Assembly: GCA_023146355.1 (NCBI GenBank)
Contig: JAGLCH010000237.1
Coordinates: 1-27,357, forward strand
Length of the DNA stretch: 27,357 nt
Direction: 5' to 3'
From: Bacteriovoracaceae bacterium
Lineage (GTDB): Bacteria > Bdellovibrionota > Bacteriovoracia > Bacteriovoracales > Bacteriovoracaceae
A program made the position numbers and the translations under genes. Positions 7,008 through 15,865 of the stretch are shown here, piece after piece. Numbering within the stretch: position 1 is the first letter of the stretch; each line of letters begins with the position of its first letter. Below the pieces are notes generated by a model. That model did not search any database. It worked only from the letters and a program-made list of their open reading frames with translations, and was not told the DNA's origin.

Positions 7008-10000
7008 GCTTCTCCTACCTATTGTTAATTTATTATTTGTTATTGTGTGCGCCATTCAGATGCCTCTTTCTACTATTCCTACTAGGTTCCCCGCAAGTTG
7101 GGGGAGTGAGCTCAATATTGATGAACTTAAAGGGCAGATTGAAAATTACCGGGTTGTTATCAATGGTAGAGATATTCCTTGTGAGTCTGAAGATGAAGAA
7201 AATGTTATCGATCCATCTATTGATATTGATGAACTCATCTCCCCAAAAGTTCAGGCCTTAACGAGCATAAGTACTTCTACGAAAAGTACGGAAATAGTCA
7301 GTGCATGCGAAGAGCTAGGGTACCGCTTTGATCCTTTTGAATCAGAGCAGAAAGATGGGTGTTCTCCCAGTCGCGAGCGTGGCCTAATCGATATAATCGC
7401 AACTCAAACGATGCTAGATGAGAAGGCAGAAAAGAAAGATAAACTCTTTACCATTAAAGATAAGATGATTCGTTCACTTCATAAAAAGGGAACCTTTCTT
7501 TTGTCTGAGGTACATAAAGTATTAAAAGATGATCAGTACGATATTGATCTTCAAAGGGAGTTGCTTCAGTTATATCTTGGTGGCGTGGCCATATCTTTTC
7601 GAGATTTTATGGTGATCCGAAGAAGTTATCTTCCCCATGAATATGATGGGGAATATTTTATCAATTCACTTCTTCCTGAATTTCCAACAGATCTTATCCC
7701 TGCGGGGGACTCATACACAGATTTTACCATTGCTGGAAAAATATTACTGGGCCCTGATCCGCAGACTTCTCCCTGGAACTTTAAGCACATAAAAAAAATG
7801 TGGGGACACTCTACTGTTGCCTACGACTCTGTGGGAGTACTTAGTCGAGATATCGTGACTCTCCTGAAAGCGCCATCAAAAAAAAATTATATTCGGGCAC
7901 TCAAGTGGATGAATCTTCAAATGATGTTAGGACAGATTCAACTCTATAGCTCTATTCATGGCGAGACTGAACCGGCCCTTATCCCTAGAAGTTGTCAAAA
8001 TCATTTCAATGGAAAGCTTCCTGACGACCTTGATTTAGAAGTTAGAGAAGGGGAAGGGGATCGCATTATTGAAAATCTTCTTGTGAACGCAGGTTTGTCG
8101 CTTTCGGTAGATCCTAATGCCTCAGAGGATATCGCAGAGCGCTCTCAGAACTTCATAGAGTACTTTATTGATTCTGTTGATACTGATCCTATGGTCGATG
8201 GTTATTCGGGATTAATGCCCTTTGAAGAGTATAAAAATGCAGTGATTGGAGTTGAGCAGGCGAAGGGGAAGTTCTTCTTTGACCATGAGCTTGAGCCGGG
8301 AATAGATGATAGAACTGCTTTTGAAACTATTTTAAATATCAAGGGATATGAAGCTCTGGCCACTTTTAAAGATGAAGAGGACGGAAAGGTTATTTCATAC
8401 AATGGACTTGAACTTTTTCAAAAAATACTTCAAAGGCCCAATGCCAATGAAGACCACATTATTAAAACACCAAATGGCCATGAGATTGAGGTCGATGCCA
8501 CTTCTCAAAATCTTTCGAGTTATATGTTGGAAGAAATGCAGCGGCTAGGTGTATCGTACTATATGAAGGCCATTCCTGATGAAGTTAAAACTGTTCTAGG
8601 TAATACTATAGTCAAAATTGATCTACCTCGACTTTACGGGCCCGCTTCTTTAAGAAAATGGGGACTCCGTTTACTCGCAGATCTAAGTTATGACGCAAGT
8701 AAGTTAAAGCAAAGTGCTTTTTCAAAGCATCTAATATCTGCGTGTAAGGCCGAAGGGCAAAATGTTTCATTTTGTAATAAAGCAAGAGGTCGACGGAGTC
8801 GGCGAACTAATAATGAACAAGAAGTTGCTATAGCTTTGTCGAAATTCCTAAGTGATTTTCGTGATCAGGACCGCTTTATTCCGGAAAGTAGATTTTATGA
8901 AGAAGGGTTTAATCATTCATACCCTGTTTTCATATCTCTGTGGGAGCGGCTTAGAGATCATACAAATTTACTTCCTCAGGCGCGTCCTAATGAGTTTACT
9001 TTTCTAGTCGATCAGTTAGAGTCGGGGAATTCTTGGGCCCGATTGCGACTTGGATACCTTACTGCAATGAGTGAGCTAAAATCACAAGAACAAAAAACTA
9101 CTCCCGCTCATAGGACAAACTCTGAACTCAGATGTGAGTATCGTAATCTGACTGTCAAAATAAGACGTTTGCGAAAGGCCGCTAGTATTTTGGGGATTGA
9201 TAAGTCACTCAATCTCTTCCATGCAAATTCAATCCTTTCTAAAAAAGAGAAGATAAATTATTGGCAACAACATATTGGAAATACTAATATGGGGAATTCA
9301 GATCTCTTTCAAACGATCTTTGATCGCGGTGAAGACCTTTATGCTCGAATGGAGCACTTAAGTTATAAGACCTTTCTAACAAAAAAATCAGCATTAGAAT
9401 ACGCAGATAAAAACTTATTTGACATTAAGACTTCTGACTATACGGAGCTTCTAGATAAGGTTGGGCATTCTGATTTGGCAAGCTATGCTGGCTTTTTTAG
9501 TGAACTCTATAGTCATGAGGGAACGATTAAAGAGAAGGCAGAATTTTATAGTGATAATCTTCCCGATGAGTTTTCTGGTGATCCTGAATACGCTAAGCTT
9601 TCATTTCTCTTGATTGACAATAGCTATAAGCAGGTGCTTTATAGGGCCATGATTCGAGAGGCATCTAGAATTAAAAAAAAGAAGCTTGAGAAAAGATTAG
9701 ATGAGTTTTGTCAGCTTGAACCTAGTGATTATAGAACTTTTAAGAAATTATTTTATGCCACAACAAAGGCCCAGAATCATGTCAATCAATTGGCAGGACT
9801 TCCTGGTGTTCCTGACAGTGTGATGACGCAGATAGAAGGGCTAAGTCCACAAGAGAGTCAAGACCTGTTGATCGGTCTTGGGCAAATGGGACTTATGATT
9901 ACTACGTCTGTTCTGAGTGGAGCTTGTACTGTTGTGAGCGGTGGCCTGTGTGCCCCAATTGGTGTCGCTGTAACTGCGGCATCCTATGCTGTGCTTGCGT

Positions 10001-11490
10001 CACAGCTTGAAATTTTTAGAAGAGAATTTAATCGTAAGATTGAGGCGAATGAAGATGAGGCCTTTATTAAAGAGTACTCATCTATTGGCCTAACTGATCT
10101 TTCCAGCGTAGATAAAATGCACAAGTCATGGTTTTTTCCCATTTTTGAAGCAGTTAGCACTATTACTTTTGTAGGAACCGTGACTCGGGGAATGCAGGTG
10201 GGAACTAAGCTTGCCCGTGAATCGATAAAGGCCGCTGTCAAAAATACTAGTAAAGCTGAGTTTTCAAGAATTTCAAAAGCAGTGATACATAGGGGGGATA
10301 CCTATCTAGCAGAGAGTGTTTTGAAGTATTCTTCCATAAAAAAAACTACGAGTGCGATGAAAAGGGCACTTAAAAAGCCTATGGAGGCGCTGGCACTTTT
10401 TAAAAGAGGAAAGCTTGGGCGTGATGCACTTATTAAAGCATTTACTCGTGCTGCTGATGATTTTGTTAGGCCTGTATCTAAAGAATTACTTGGTGGCACT
10501 GACTTTTCTCGTTCCGTAAAGGCCGTTAACCGGAGAACTGTTAATGTTGTGAGTACCTATTGGAATAATGATCCCGCGCAGTTTGCTAGGTTTCTTTCGA
10601 GTTATAATAATGAGATTTTCAAGGGGAAAAAGGCGCTAGCTGCAATTAAGGCGAAAAATGGCATTGCCTATAAAATTCCTGTTGTCGGTTGGGCCAAGAC
10701 TAAAATTCAAACACTTCGGTATGATAATCTTGTGAAGTATTCAGATGATATTTTACGCATTCAAAACGAAGCAGCAAACTCTAGCGACCTAGGGAAATTG
10801 CTCTCTAATAATATGGATGAGCTTACGGATATCTTTACCAAAACAGGCTTTAGGAGACGAGAGATCCCTTACATGACCCTTTTACAAGGTGGCCCTCATC
10901 TTGGAGGAGTCAGTGGTGGAAAGAGGATCCCATTTATTTACGCCGGAGCAGATGGATTCATGATGAAGAAATTTTACTCGGCCAGAGGCGTTTTGGTATA
11001 TGACTCGTATAAAGCGGCAGCAAAGACAAAACTAGGCATCCCTCTTGTTACAAATATTGCCGACACAACTGTTGAAGGACTTTCTGCTTTTCAAAGTTCA
11101 CTCCGTTTAGCGATTGCTAAATCTCCAAATGATCAAAAATATTCAATGCTAAAAAAGTATGTGACCCTTGAGAAGCAAATGGTTAGTCAGATCTTTGATT
11201 ATCTTCAGGAGACAGGGAGTGATAAGCTTAAGGCCTACTCCAAAAAAGAACTGCAAAGTATCATCTTTAAACCAACTACGACTATAGAGAAGGCCTTGGG
11301 GGAGACAATACTTAATCTGGTACCCACAGAAAAACTTTTCAAACTTAAGGACCTCTCTGATATCTCGTATAGAGCAGCAGAGGAATTATCCGTAGGGAAG
11401 GGCTCAACTATTGATCAATTTGAGGAGTTTTTAAGAGCTCTGAAGGTCATTTCTATTCAAAGAGAAATCATTCCTGTAGAGTATATGTAA
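7000..11490 (+). CDS. Giant exported protein of unknown function (about 1,496 aa)
   Basis: Three in-frame ATGs (6988, 6997, 7000) are possible. I prefer 7000 because GAGG at 6990-6993 sits 6 bases upstream; it gives a normal signal peptide (MFKLLLPIVNLLFVIVCAIQ) and an 8-base overlap with the previous gene, which suggests translational coupling. The long N-terminal two thirds is soluble-looking, acidic and unrecognised. Around residues 958-1007 is a long hydrophobic double segment (a glycine-rich stretch, then GGLCAPIGVAVTAASYAV) that could form a membrane hairpin. The remainder is basic and helical. I find no nuclease, protease or toxin signature. The size, export signal and hairpin fit a secreted or envelope-inserted protein, perhaps working with the other exported products of the operon. 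Confidence 0.85.
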   Translation: MFKLLLPIVNLLFVIVCAIQMPLSTIPTRFPASWGSELNIDELKGQIENYRVVINGRDIPCESEDEENVIDPSIDIDELISPKVQALTSISTSTKSTEIVSACEELGYRFDPFESEQKDGCSPSRERGLIDIIATQTMLDEKAEKKDKLFTIKDKMIRSLHKKGTFLLSEVHKVLKDDQYDIDLQRELLQLYLGGVAISFRDFMVIRRSYLPHEYDGEYFINSLLPEFPTDLIPAGDSYTDFTIAGKILLGPDPQTSPWNFKHIKKMWGHSTVAYDSVGVLSRDIVTLLKAPSKKNYIRALKWMNLQMMLGQIQLYSSIHGETEPALIPRSCQNHFNGKLPDDLDLEVREGEGDRIIENLLVNAGLSLSVDPNASEDIAERSQNFIEYFIDSVDTDPMVDGYSGLMPFEEYKNAVIGVEQAKGKFFFDHELEPGIDDRTAFETILNIKGYEALATFKDEEDGKVISYNGLELFQKILQRPNANEDHIIKTPNGHEIEVDATSQNLSSYMLEEMQRLGVSYYMKAIPDEVKTVLGNTIVKIDLPRLYGPASLRKWGLRLLADLSYDASKLKQSAFSKHLISACKAEGQNVSFCNKARGRRSRRTNNEQEVAIALSKFLSDFRDQDRFIPESRFYEEGFNHSYPVFISLWERLRDHTNLLPQARPNEFTFLVDQLESGNSWARLRLGYLTAMSELKSQEQKTTPAHRTNSELRCEYRNLTVKIRRLRKAASILGIDKSLNLFHANSILSKKEKINYWQQHIGNTNMGNSDLFQTIFDRGEDLYARMEHLSYKTFLTKKSALEYADKNLFDIKTSDYTELLDKVGHSDLASYAGFFSELYSHEGTIKEKAEFYSDNLPDEFSGDPEYAKLSFLLIDNSYKQVLYRAMIREASRIKKKKLEKRLDEFCQLEPSDYRTFKKLFYATTKAQNHVNQLAGLPGVPDSVMTQIEGLSPQESQDLLIGLGQMGLMITTSVLSGACTVVSGGLCAPIGVAVTAASYAVLASQLEIFRREFNRKIEANEDEAFIKEYSSIGLTDLSSVDKMHKSWFFPIFEAVSTITFVGTVTRGMQVGTKLARESIKAAVKNTSKAEFSRISKAVIHRGDTYLAESVLKYSSIKKTTSAMKRALKKPMEALALFKRGKLGRDALIKAFTRAADDFVRPVSKELLGGTDFSRSVKAVNRRTVNVVSTYWNNDPAQFARFLSSYNNEIFKGKKALAAIKAKNGIAYKIPVVGWAKTKIQTLRYDNLVKYSDDILRIQNEAANSSDLGKLLSNNMDELTDIFTKTGFRRREIPYMTLLQGGPHLGGVSGGKRIPFIYAGADGFMMKKFYSARGVLVYDSYKAAAKTKLGIPLVTNIADTTVEGLSAFQSSLRLAIAKSPNDQKYSMLKKYVTLEKQMVSQIFDYLQETGSDKLKAYSKKELQSIIFKPTTTIEKALGETILNLVPTEKLFKLKDLSDISYRAAEELSVGKGSTIDQFEEFLRALKVISIQREIIPVEYM

Positions 11491-11520
11491 TATTTCTCTT
11501 ATTTAATGCGTAGGCTAAAT

Positions 11521-12399
11521 ATGAATGAGCAAAAAACTGTTATTAGAGTTACTGCATGGGGGATGATTTCAAATCTTCTACTGGCGGGAATTAAATATTT
11601 TCTAGGTGTAGTCGGAGGATCAAGCGCCTTGATTGCAGATGCTATCCATAGTCTTTCCGATATCGTTTCTGATATGGCAATCATCCTTGGAGTCCGGTTT
11701 TGGACTCAGCCTGCAGATGAGGGACACCAGCATGGGCATAAAAAAGCAGAGCTTCTAGCATCTCTTTTTATTGGCGTTTTATTATTTTCTGTTGGTGCCG
11801 GAATTGTTTACGACTCCATTGTAGATATAAAAGAAGGGCACTCTGCACCTCCAAAAATGATCGCACTGATTGCTGCGGTTGCTTCTATTATTATAAAAGA
11901 ACTCCTTTATCGTTGGACACTATGGGAAGCTAGAAGAATTCATTCAAGTGCTCTTATTGCAAATGCTTGGCACCATAGAAGTGATGCTATTAGCTCTATT
12001 CCTGTTGCCATTTCAATCATTGTATCAAGTTTATATCCTAGCTGGAGCTTTGTAGATCTTATTGGAGCAGTATTTGTAGCTGCATTTATTATTCAGGCCT
12101 CTTATCGTATTATAAAGGAGGCCCTTGATACCTTGCTCGATGCTTCAGCTCCTAAAGAGACTCTTGCTGCTATCAGGTCCGTTACAAAATCAGTAGATGA
12201 AGTAAAAGGGGTTCACAGTATGAGAACTCGCTATCTTGGAAGTTCATCTATTTCTGTGGATTTTCACTTAGAGGTAGATCCTAATATGTTGGTTAAAGAT
12301 GCCGATGTGATTGCCCATAAAGTTGAAGATAAACTAATGGCGACTGTGGAAGGTGTGGTTGATGTAGTTATCCACGTTGATCCTCATAAAAGTAAATAA
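11521..12399 (+). CDS. Cation diffusion facilitator (CDF) family metal transporter
   Basis: The 292-residue protein has the CDF layout: about six membrane helices, then a soluble C-terminal domain of about 85 residues. The metal-site signatures are ADAIHSLSD in helix 2 (Asp40, His43, Asp47) and HHRSD in helix 5 (His151, Asp155). The HxxxD pair in both helices is typical of zinc-type rather than manganese-type members. A His-rich loop, GHQHGHKKAE (68-77), precedes helix 3. CDF proteins export divalent metals from the cytoplasm using the proton gradient. The ATG at 11521 is preferred over one at 11506 because TAGG lies just upstream of it and the product then starts with the usual short polar tail. 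It begins 30 bases after the giant gene with no terminator between, so it may share that transcript. Confidence 0.93.
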   Translation: MNEQKTVIRVTAWGMISNLLLAGIKYFLGVVGGSSALIADAIHSLSDIVSDMAIILGVRFWTQPADEGHQHGHKKAELLASLFIGVLLFSVGAGIVYDSIVDIKEGHSAPPKMIALIAAVASIIIKELLYRWTLWEARRIHSSALIANAWHHRSDAISSIPVAISIIVSSLYPSWSFVDLIGAVFVAAFIIQASYRIIKEALDTLLDASAPKETLAAIRSVTKSVDEVKGVHSMRTRYLGSSSISVDFHLEVDPNMLVKDADVIAHKVEDKLMATVEGVVDVVIHVDPHKSK

Positions 12400-12420
12400 C
12401 GCGGATTAGGCCGCGTTATT
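12395..12420. terminator. Bidirectional hairpin between convergent genes
   Basis: A perfect 10-bp stem, AATAACGCGG with CCGCGTTATT, around a 6-base loop overlaps the CDF stop codon and ends 3 bases before the stop of the convergent gene. A/T-rich flanks on both sides mean it can serve both strands. Confidence 0.75.
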
Positions 12421-12422
12421 TA

Positions 12423-13910
12423 TTAAAAGAATTGATTAGTCGTTAGTTCTATTTTTTCTGCTGAGGTATCGCAGGATGATATTTGTACCTTTACTCCCGT
12501 TATCCTTTTTATCTCTACTCTTCGAACAGACTTTAATTTTATTTTAACGGATCTACCTGGTATAAATGATGCTCTTTTTGTACCAATCAATCTATTTGAG
12601 TTTCTGTTGTTATTAATTGTAAATACTTCTACCGTACAGTTATTAAGAGGCGTAGTTTTATTTGAACTGATAGTTGCCGTTACATAAGAACGATCAGAGT
12701 GATTACTTTTGTTATTTGAATCCCTGAATTTCTTAAAACTTAAGCCAAAGTTACTGTCATGGGCAAAATATAATTTCGCTCTATAGTCCTCATTAATATT
12801 TAGATAGTAGCTCTCTTGTAGATGTTCCGGAAAGTCTTCGCCATCAAATGTAGTTTCTTTACTTACAAATTTCCTGAGTTTTGCTCCAATGGGGCCTCCT
12901 ACAGAATTGATAAAGTCTTCTTGAGGTTCAGGCGCACTACCCAAAACATGGCTACCAAGGCTCTCCACAAACGATACAAACCTTCCTGATAGTTCACCCT
13001 GAGCATATCCATATAGGATCATACCAAATAGGTGGTACCAAGACCCATATTTGTCGCCCCTATCTTTGTAGAAGTTATTAATCGGCCTAAGACGAAGAAT
13101 AGGCCCTAACTGTTCTCTATTTTTAGACTTCCAGTGGTACGCTAAAAGGTTTTCAATTGTAAGTAATGTCTTGTAGACATCACCATTATTTATCCTGTAG
13201 CTCTCTCTGAAAAGATGTGAGGGGGTAATACTATTATGGGGGCGACTTAGCATCCAGTTTGCCAATGTCTCTTCCATATCAGTTCTCATGTAATGAAATG
13301 TCCTTCCTAGTGCAAGGGAGGTAAGTAACTTTGAAAAACTAAATACTGGAAAAAAGTGGTCAAGATTTTTAGATTTAAAATTATTACTCCATTTGTGAAA
13401 TTCGCCTCTCGTAGGTTCAATTCCATTTTCCATAAGTTCAACTCGCATGACTTGCAAAAGTGATTTCGCAAACTCATCTTTTTTAATCGGGTTAACATTG
13501 CCCTCAATTGTGGCAATAGAATTAAGATACGTTGCGTATTCTTTTTCTTTTGATTGTTTATTCTTCGAAGAATCATCTCTTAAACTAAATATGAAGTTTG
13601 GGTCAAAATGGATTTGTTCTGTCTTATAATTTTCTTCATAATCCATTAGACGAAACTGATATATTGCACTTTCCTTTTTGCTATTAGCGTTCGATGCGTC
13701 ATTTTGCTTACTAAATTTACTTCCAATCGTTGCGTAAAAAATGGAGTTTGAAGCGCTCTGGACTCTCGCATACAAGGCGTAATCTCCCTGCTCATCTTCA
13801 AGCTGATAGCTTAGTTGACGGTAGTTTTTATTGTACTCAACATCTCTATTTATATCTGCAAGGACATGAGAGGAACTAAGAAACAGTAAGGTGAAAAGTA
13901 CTAGTTTCAT
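12423..13910 (-). CDS. Exported protein of unknown function (495 aa)
   Basis: A signal peptide (MKLVLFTLLFLSSSHVLA-D) is followed by a soluble, polar mature protein. The N-terminal part is rich in Asn, Lys and Tyr. The central part (about 200-340) is helical with many aromatic residues (for example LLAYHWKSK and YGSWYHLFGM). The C-terminal 100 residues look like a beta-strand domain with two cysteines. I recognise no family. The ATG has AAGGAAAA just upstream and overlaps the stop of the preceding gene by 4 bases (ATGA), so the two are translationally coupled. Its stop lies 3 bases from a shared hairpin. Confidence 0.85.
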   Translation of the reverse strand: MKLVLFTLLFLSSSHVLADINRDVEYNKNYRQLSYQLEDEQGDYALYARVQSASNSIFYATIGSKFSKQNDASNANSKKESAIYQFRLMDYEENYKTEQIHFDPNFIFSLRDDSSKNKQSKEKEYATYLNSIATIEGNVNPIKKDEFAKSLLQVMRVELMENGIEPTRGEFHKWSNNFKSKNLDHFFPVFSFSKLLTSLALGRTFHYMRTDMEETLANWMLSRPHNSITPSHLFRESYRINNGDVYKTLLTIENLLAYHWKSKNREQLGPILRLRPINNFYKDRGDKYGSWYHLFGMILYGYAQGELSGRFVSFVESLGSHVLGSAPEPQEDFINSVGGPIGAKLRKFVSKETTFDGEDFPEHLQESYYLNINEDYRAKLYFAHDSNFGLSFKKFRDSNNKSNHSDRSYVTATISSNKTTPLNNCTVEVFTINNNRNSNRLIGTKRASFIPGRSVKIKLKSVRRVEIKRITGVKVQISSCDTSAEKIELTTNQFF

Positions 13911-14644
13911 TTTTCCTTCATCACCATATGAGTTCTTTTCAAGCAGTCTTTAAGTTGATTACTTAATATCTTATATATATTCACAAAAGGAATTGAGTTG
14001 ATCTTTTTTAGTTCGTTCTTTCTTGCACTTATGATTGAATAGCTCACAAAAAGTGTTTGGGTACCATAGGGGATAAGCATGTTAATAGATATTGATCTAT
14101 TAAAAATACGTGTAAAGTTACTCTGAGTTAGAAGCTGATATTTTGCGGCCTCAGGTAAGGTTTCATCTAGCTCAATTGCAGCATCGATATAATGATCAAA
14201 GCGATCTGAGGTCATAATATTATCATCTTTATAATCTAACATTAAATCAAAGCTCATTGGAATTCCCATTTCACTGACTTTAACTCTCACTTTTTTATCG
14301 CTTAAACTAGTGACACTCTTTGCATCAAATATTGTATCAATGCTTTTTTTATTAAGAAAAAACTGCTGGTTAAAATCGGTAATAGGTCTGTCTACTATAA
14401 AGGCACCCTTGATAAATCCCATCTCTGCTTCATTATTACTTGATAGGTCTTCAATATCTAGACTTGAAAAATCTGTCCCTCTAAATTCCTCTACAGGGAA
14501 AAATTTAATTGCCATCTCTATCTGTCCATTCTTTAGTTTCTCGGGATTGATTTCAAAATTTGAGTCATCAATCATTTTAATATTTGCAGCAGTTGCAACA
14601 TTAATCATTAGTAATGAAATTAAAAAGAAGTTGAGTTGTTTCAT
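13907..14644 (-). CDS. Exported protein of unknown function (245 aa)
   Basis: The product has a signal peptide (MKQLNFFLISLLMINVATAA-N) and a mixed strand/helix mature region with no cysteine-rich or catalytic signature; I do not recognise it. A GGGAGAG ribosome site supports the start. The gene is the first of a two-gene unit and overlaps the 495-residue protein gene by 4 bases, so the two exported proteins probably act together, for example as partners in the periplasm. That partnership is inferred only from the coupling. Confidence 0.83.
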   Translation of the reverse strand: MKQLNFFLISLLMINVATAANIKMIDDSNFEINPEKLKNGQIEMAIKFFPVEEFRGTDFSSLDIEDLSSNNEAEMGFIKGAFIVDRPITDFNQQFFLNKKSIDTIFDAKSVTSLSDKKVRVKVSEMGIPMSFDLMLDYKDDNIMTSDRFDHYIDAAIELDETLPEAAKYQLLTQSNFTRIFNRSISINMLIPYGTQTLFVSYSIISARKNELKKINSIPFVNIYKILSNQLKDCLKRTHMVMKEK

Positions 14645-14755
14645 GATGACTCTCCCAAGTTGCTCGCGGTATTTTCTGAAATAAAATTTATCAAGTTTAC
14701 TAATGCAAGTAAGAGACCAGTTTTTCTAAATTATTTTAGTAGTTTATGAGGATGA

Positions 14756-14778
14756 AAGTGTCCAGACTTTGTACACTT
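14756..14778. repeat. Inverted repeat upstream of the two-gene exported unit
   Basis: AAGTGT and ACACTT are separated by 11 bases (CCAGACTTTGT), about 110 bases before the start of the 245-residue protein gene and close to the ptb terminator. It could be an operator or a dispersed intergenic element. Confidence 0.35.
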
Positions 14779-14780
14779 GT

Positions 14781-14817
14781 AAAAAAAAATAAAAAAGGGC
14801 CCTTGTGATATGGGCCC
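14781..14817 (-). terminator. Rho-independent terminator of the ptb gene
   Basis: On the minus strand, two GGGCCC blocks (14812-14817 and 14797-14802) form a 6-bp GC stem with a 9-base loop. A run of about 16 bases that is almost all T follows immediately. This is a textbook terminator 24 bases after the ptb stop. Confidence 0.88.
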
Positions 14818-14840
14818 GATATTGGATATTTTATGATTTC

Positions 14841-15740
14841 CTAGGCCGAAAGTGTCGCAACCACAATTGATAGAAACTTTGCTTCATGGGAGTCTGCCCT
14901 TGAAGTTAGAACGATTGGTGCTGATGCTCCAAGTACGCATGCTCCGGCCTTTGCCTTCACGAGTGTGGCGAGAGTTTTGTAGAGGTAGTTTCCTGATTCA
15001 ATGTCATTACAGAGAATAATGTCTGCTTTACCAGCAACGGGAGAAACAATTTTTTTGATTCTTGCAGATTCCTCACAAATTGCATTGTCTAGACCAAAAG
15101 GGCCATCAACAATACAGCCAGTAATCTGGTTTCGGTCACTCATTTTTGCCAGGAGAGCAGCATCCACAGTCGCTGGCATCGCCTTAGCATTAACTTTTTC
15201 TACTGCTGCAACACATGCCACAAGCGGTGTTTCAATCCCCAGTGCCTTAGCAAAGCTTACAGAGTTATTAATGATTTTAACTTTATCATCTAGAGTAGGA
15301 GCAACATTGATCGCAGCATCGGTAACAAGAAGTAGCTTTGAGTAGTTTGGTGCTTCAAAAGCTGCCACGTGTGAGATTAGGCCACCTTTATTGAGTCCTG
15401 TTTCTTTATTTAAAACGGCCCTCATAAACTTTGACGTATCTATTAGGCCTTTCATAATTACTTGTGCCTTATTCTCTCTAACAAGGGCACAACAAAGCGT
15501 TGCTGCTTTTACCATATCTGGTTCGTTGATCACTTCGAAATCAGTTATGTCTATTTTTTTTTCTTCTGCAAGGCCTCTAATTTCTTTTTCATCACCTGTG
15601 AGAATTGCATCTGCTAGGCCTTGATCTTTAGCTTCGCGAATTGCTGCAAGAACTTCTACGTCATTTGCACAGACAATTGCTATTTTCTTGGCCGGTAGGC
15701 TTTTTACTAATTCTTTCACTTCATCAAAATTCGTTGCCAT
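14841..15740 (-). CDS. ptb: Phosphate butyryltransferase-like enzyme (Ptb/Pta family)
   Basis: The 299-residue protein matches the phosphate acetyl/butaryl-transferase fold along its whole length. It has the family's MKGLIDTSKFMRAVLNKE segment (97-113), LLVTDAAINVAP (137-148), VDGPFGLDNA (211-220), the ADIILCNDIESGN stretch (239-251) and the final GASAPIVLTSRADS (271-284). The length fits Ptb better than full-length Pta. The enzyme swaps CoA and phosphate between acyl-CoA and acyl-phosphate in the cytoplasm; a kinase normally completes the step to the acid plus ATP. No butyrate or acetate kinase gene is present in this window. The frame extends upstream to 15824, but GGAGA at 15745-15749 places the start at 15740 (MATNFDEV). 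Substrate length (acetyl, butyryl or branched) cannot be decided from sequence. Confidence 0.9.
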   Translation of the reverse strand: MATNFDEVKELVKSLPAKKIAIVCANDVEVLAAIREAKDQGLADAILTGDEKEIRGLAEEKKIDITDFEVINEPDMVKAATLCCALVRENKAQVIMKGLIDTSKFMRAVLNKETGLNKGGLISHVAAFEAPNYSKLLLVTDAAINVAPTLDDKVKIINNSVSFAKALGIETPLVACVAAVEKVNAKAMPATVDAALLAKMSDRNQITGCIVDGPFGLDNAICEESARIKKIVSPVAGKADIILCNDIESGNYLYKTLATLVKAKAGACVLGASAPIVLTSRADSHEAKFLSIVVATLSA

Positions 15741-15780
15741 TGTTTCTCCAAAATAAGTTGTGATGGGGTAAATCAATATA

Positions 15781-15809
15781 AAAGTAGGCCTAAAATTAGG
15801 AGATATCAA
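15781..15809 (-). promoter_or_regulatory. Possible ptb promoter with embedded palindrome
   Basis: On the minus strand, TTGATA (15804-15809) and TACTTT (15781-15786) are 17 bases apart. The spacer holds the perfect palindrome CCTAAAATTAGG (15789-15800), a candidate operator. The -10 is weak. Confidence 0.4.
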
Positions 15810-15817
15810 GCTTTTGG

Positions 15818-15846
15818 ATGACAACTTAGGTAGCTTTTCCTAGAAT
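15818..15846 (+). promoter_or_regulatory. Probable promoter of the LTA-synthase-like gene
   Basis: ATGACA (15818-15823) and TAGAAT (15841-15846) each match five of six consensus bases and are separated by the optimal 17 bases. This predicts a short leader of about 13 bases carrying the ribosome site AGGAGA. Confidence 0.6.
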
Positions 15847-15865
15847 TTAGCTATTAGGAGATACT

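Noticed and set aside
15001..15345. Open frames on the plus strand inside ptb
   Set aside because: They lie fully inside a confidently identified gene on the other strand, lack a good ribosome site and read as low-complexity Ser/Ala/Thr sequence typical of antisense frames.
15741..15824. Upstream extension of ptb (28 more residues)
   Set aside because: It adds residues not seen in the family, crosses the proposed promoter, and GGAGA points to the ATG at 15740.
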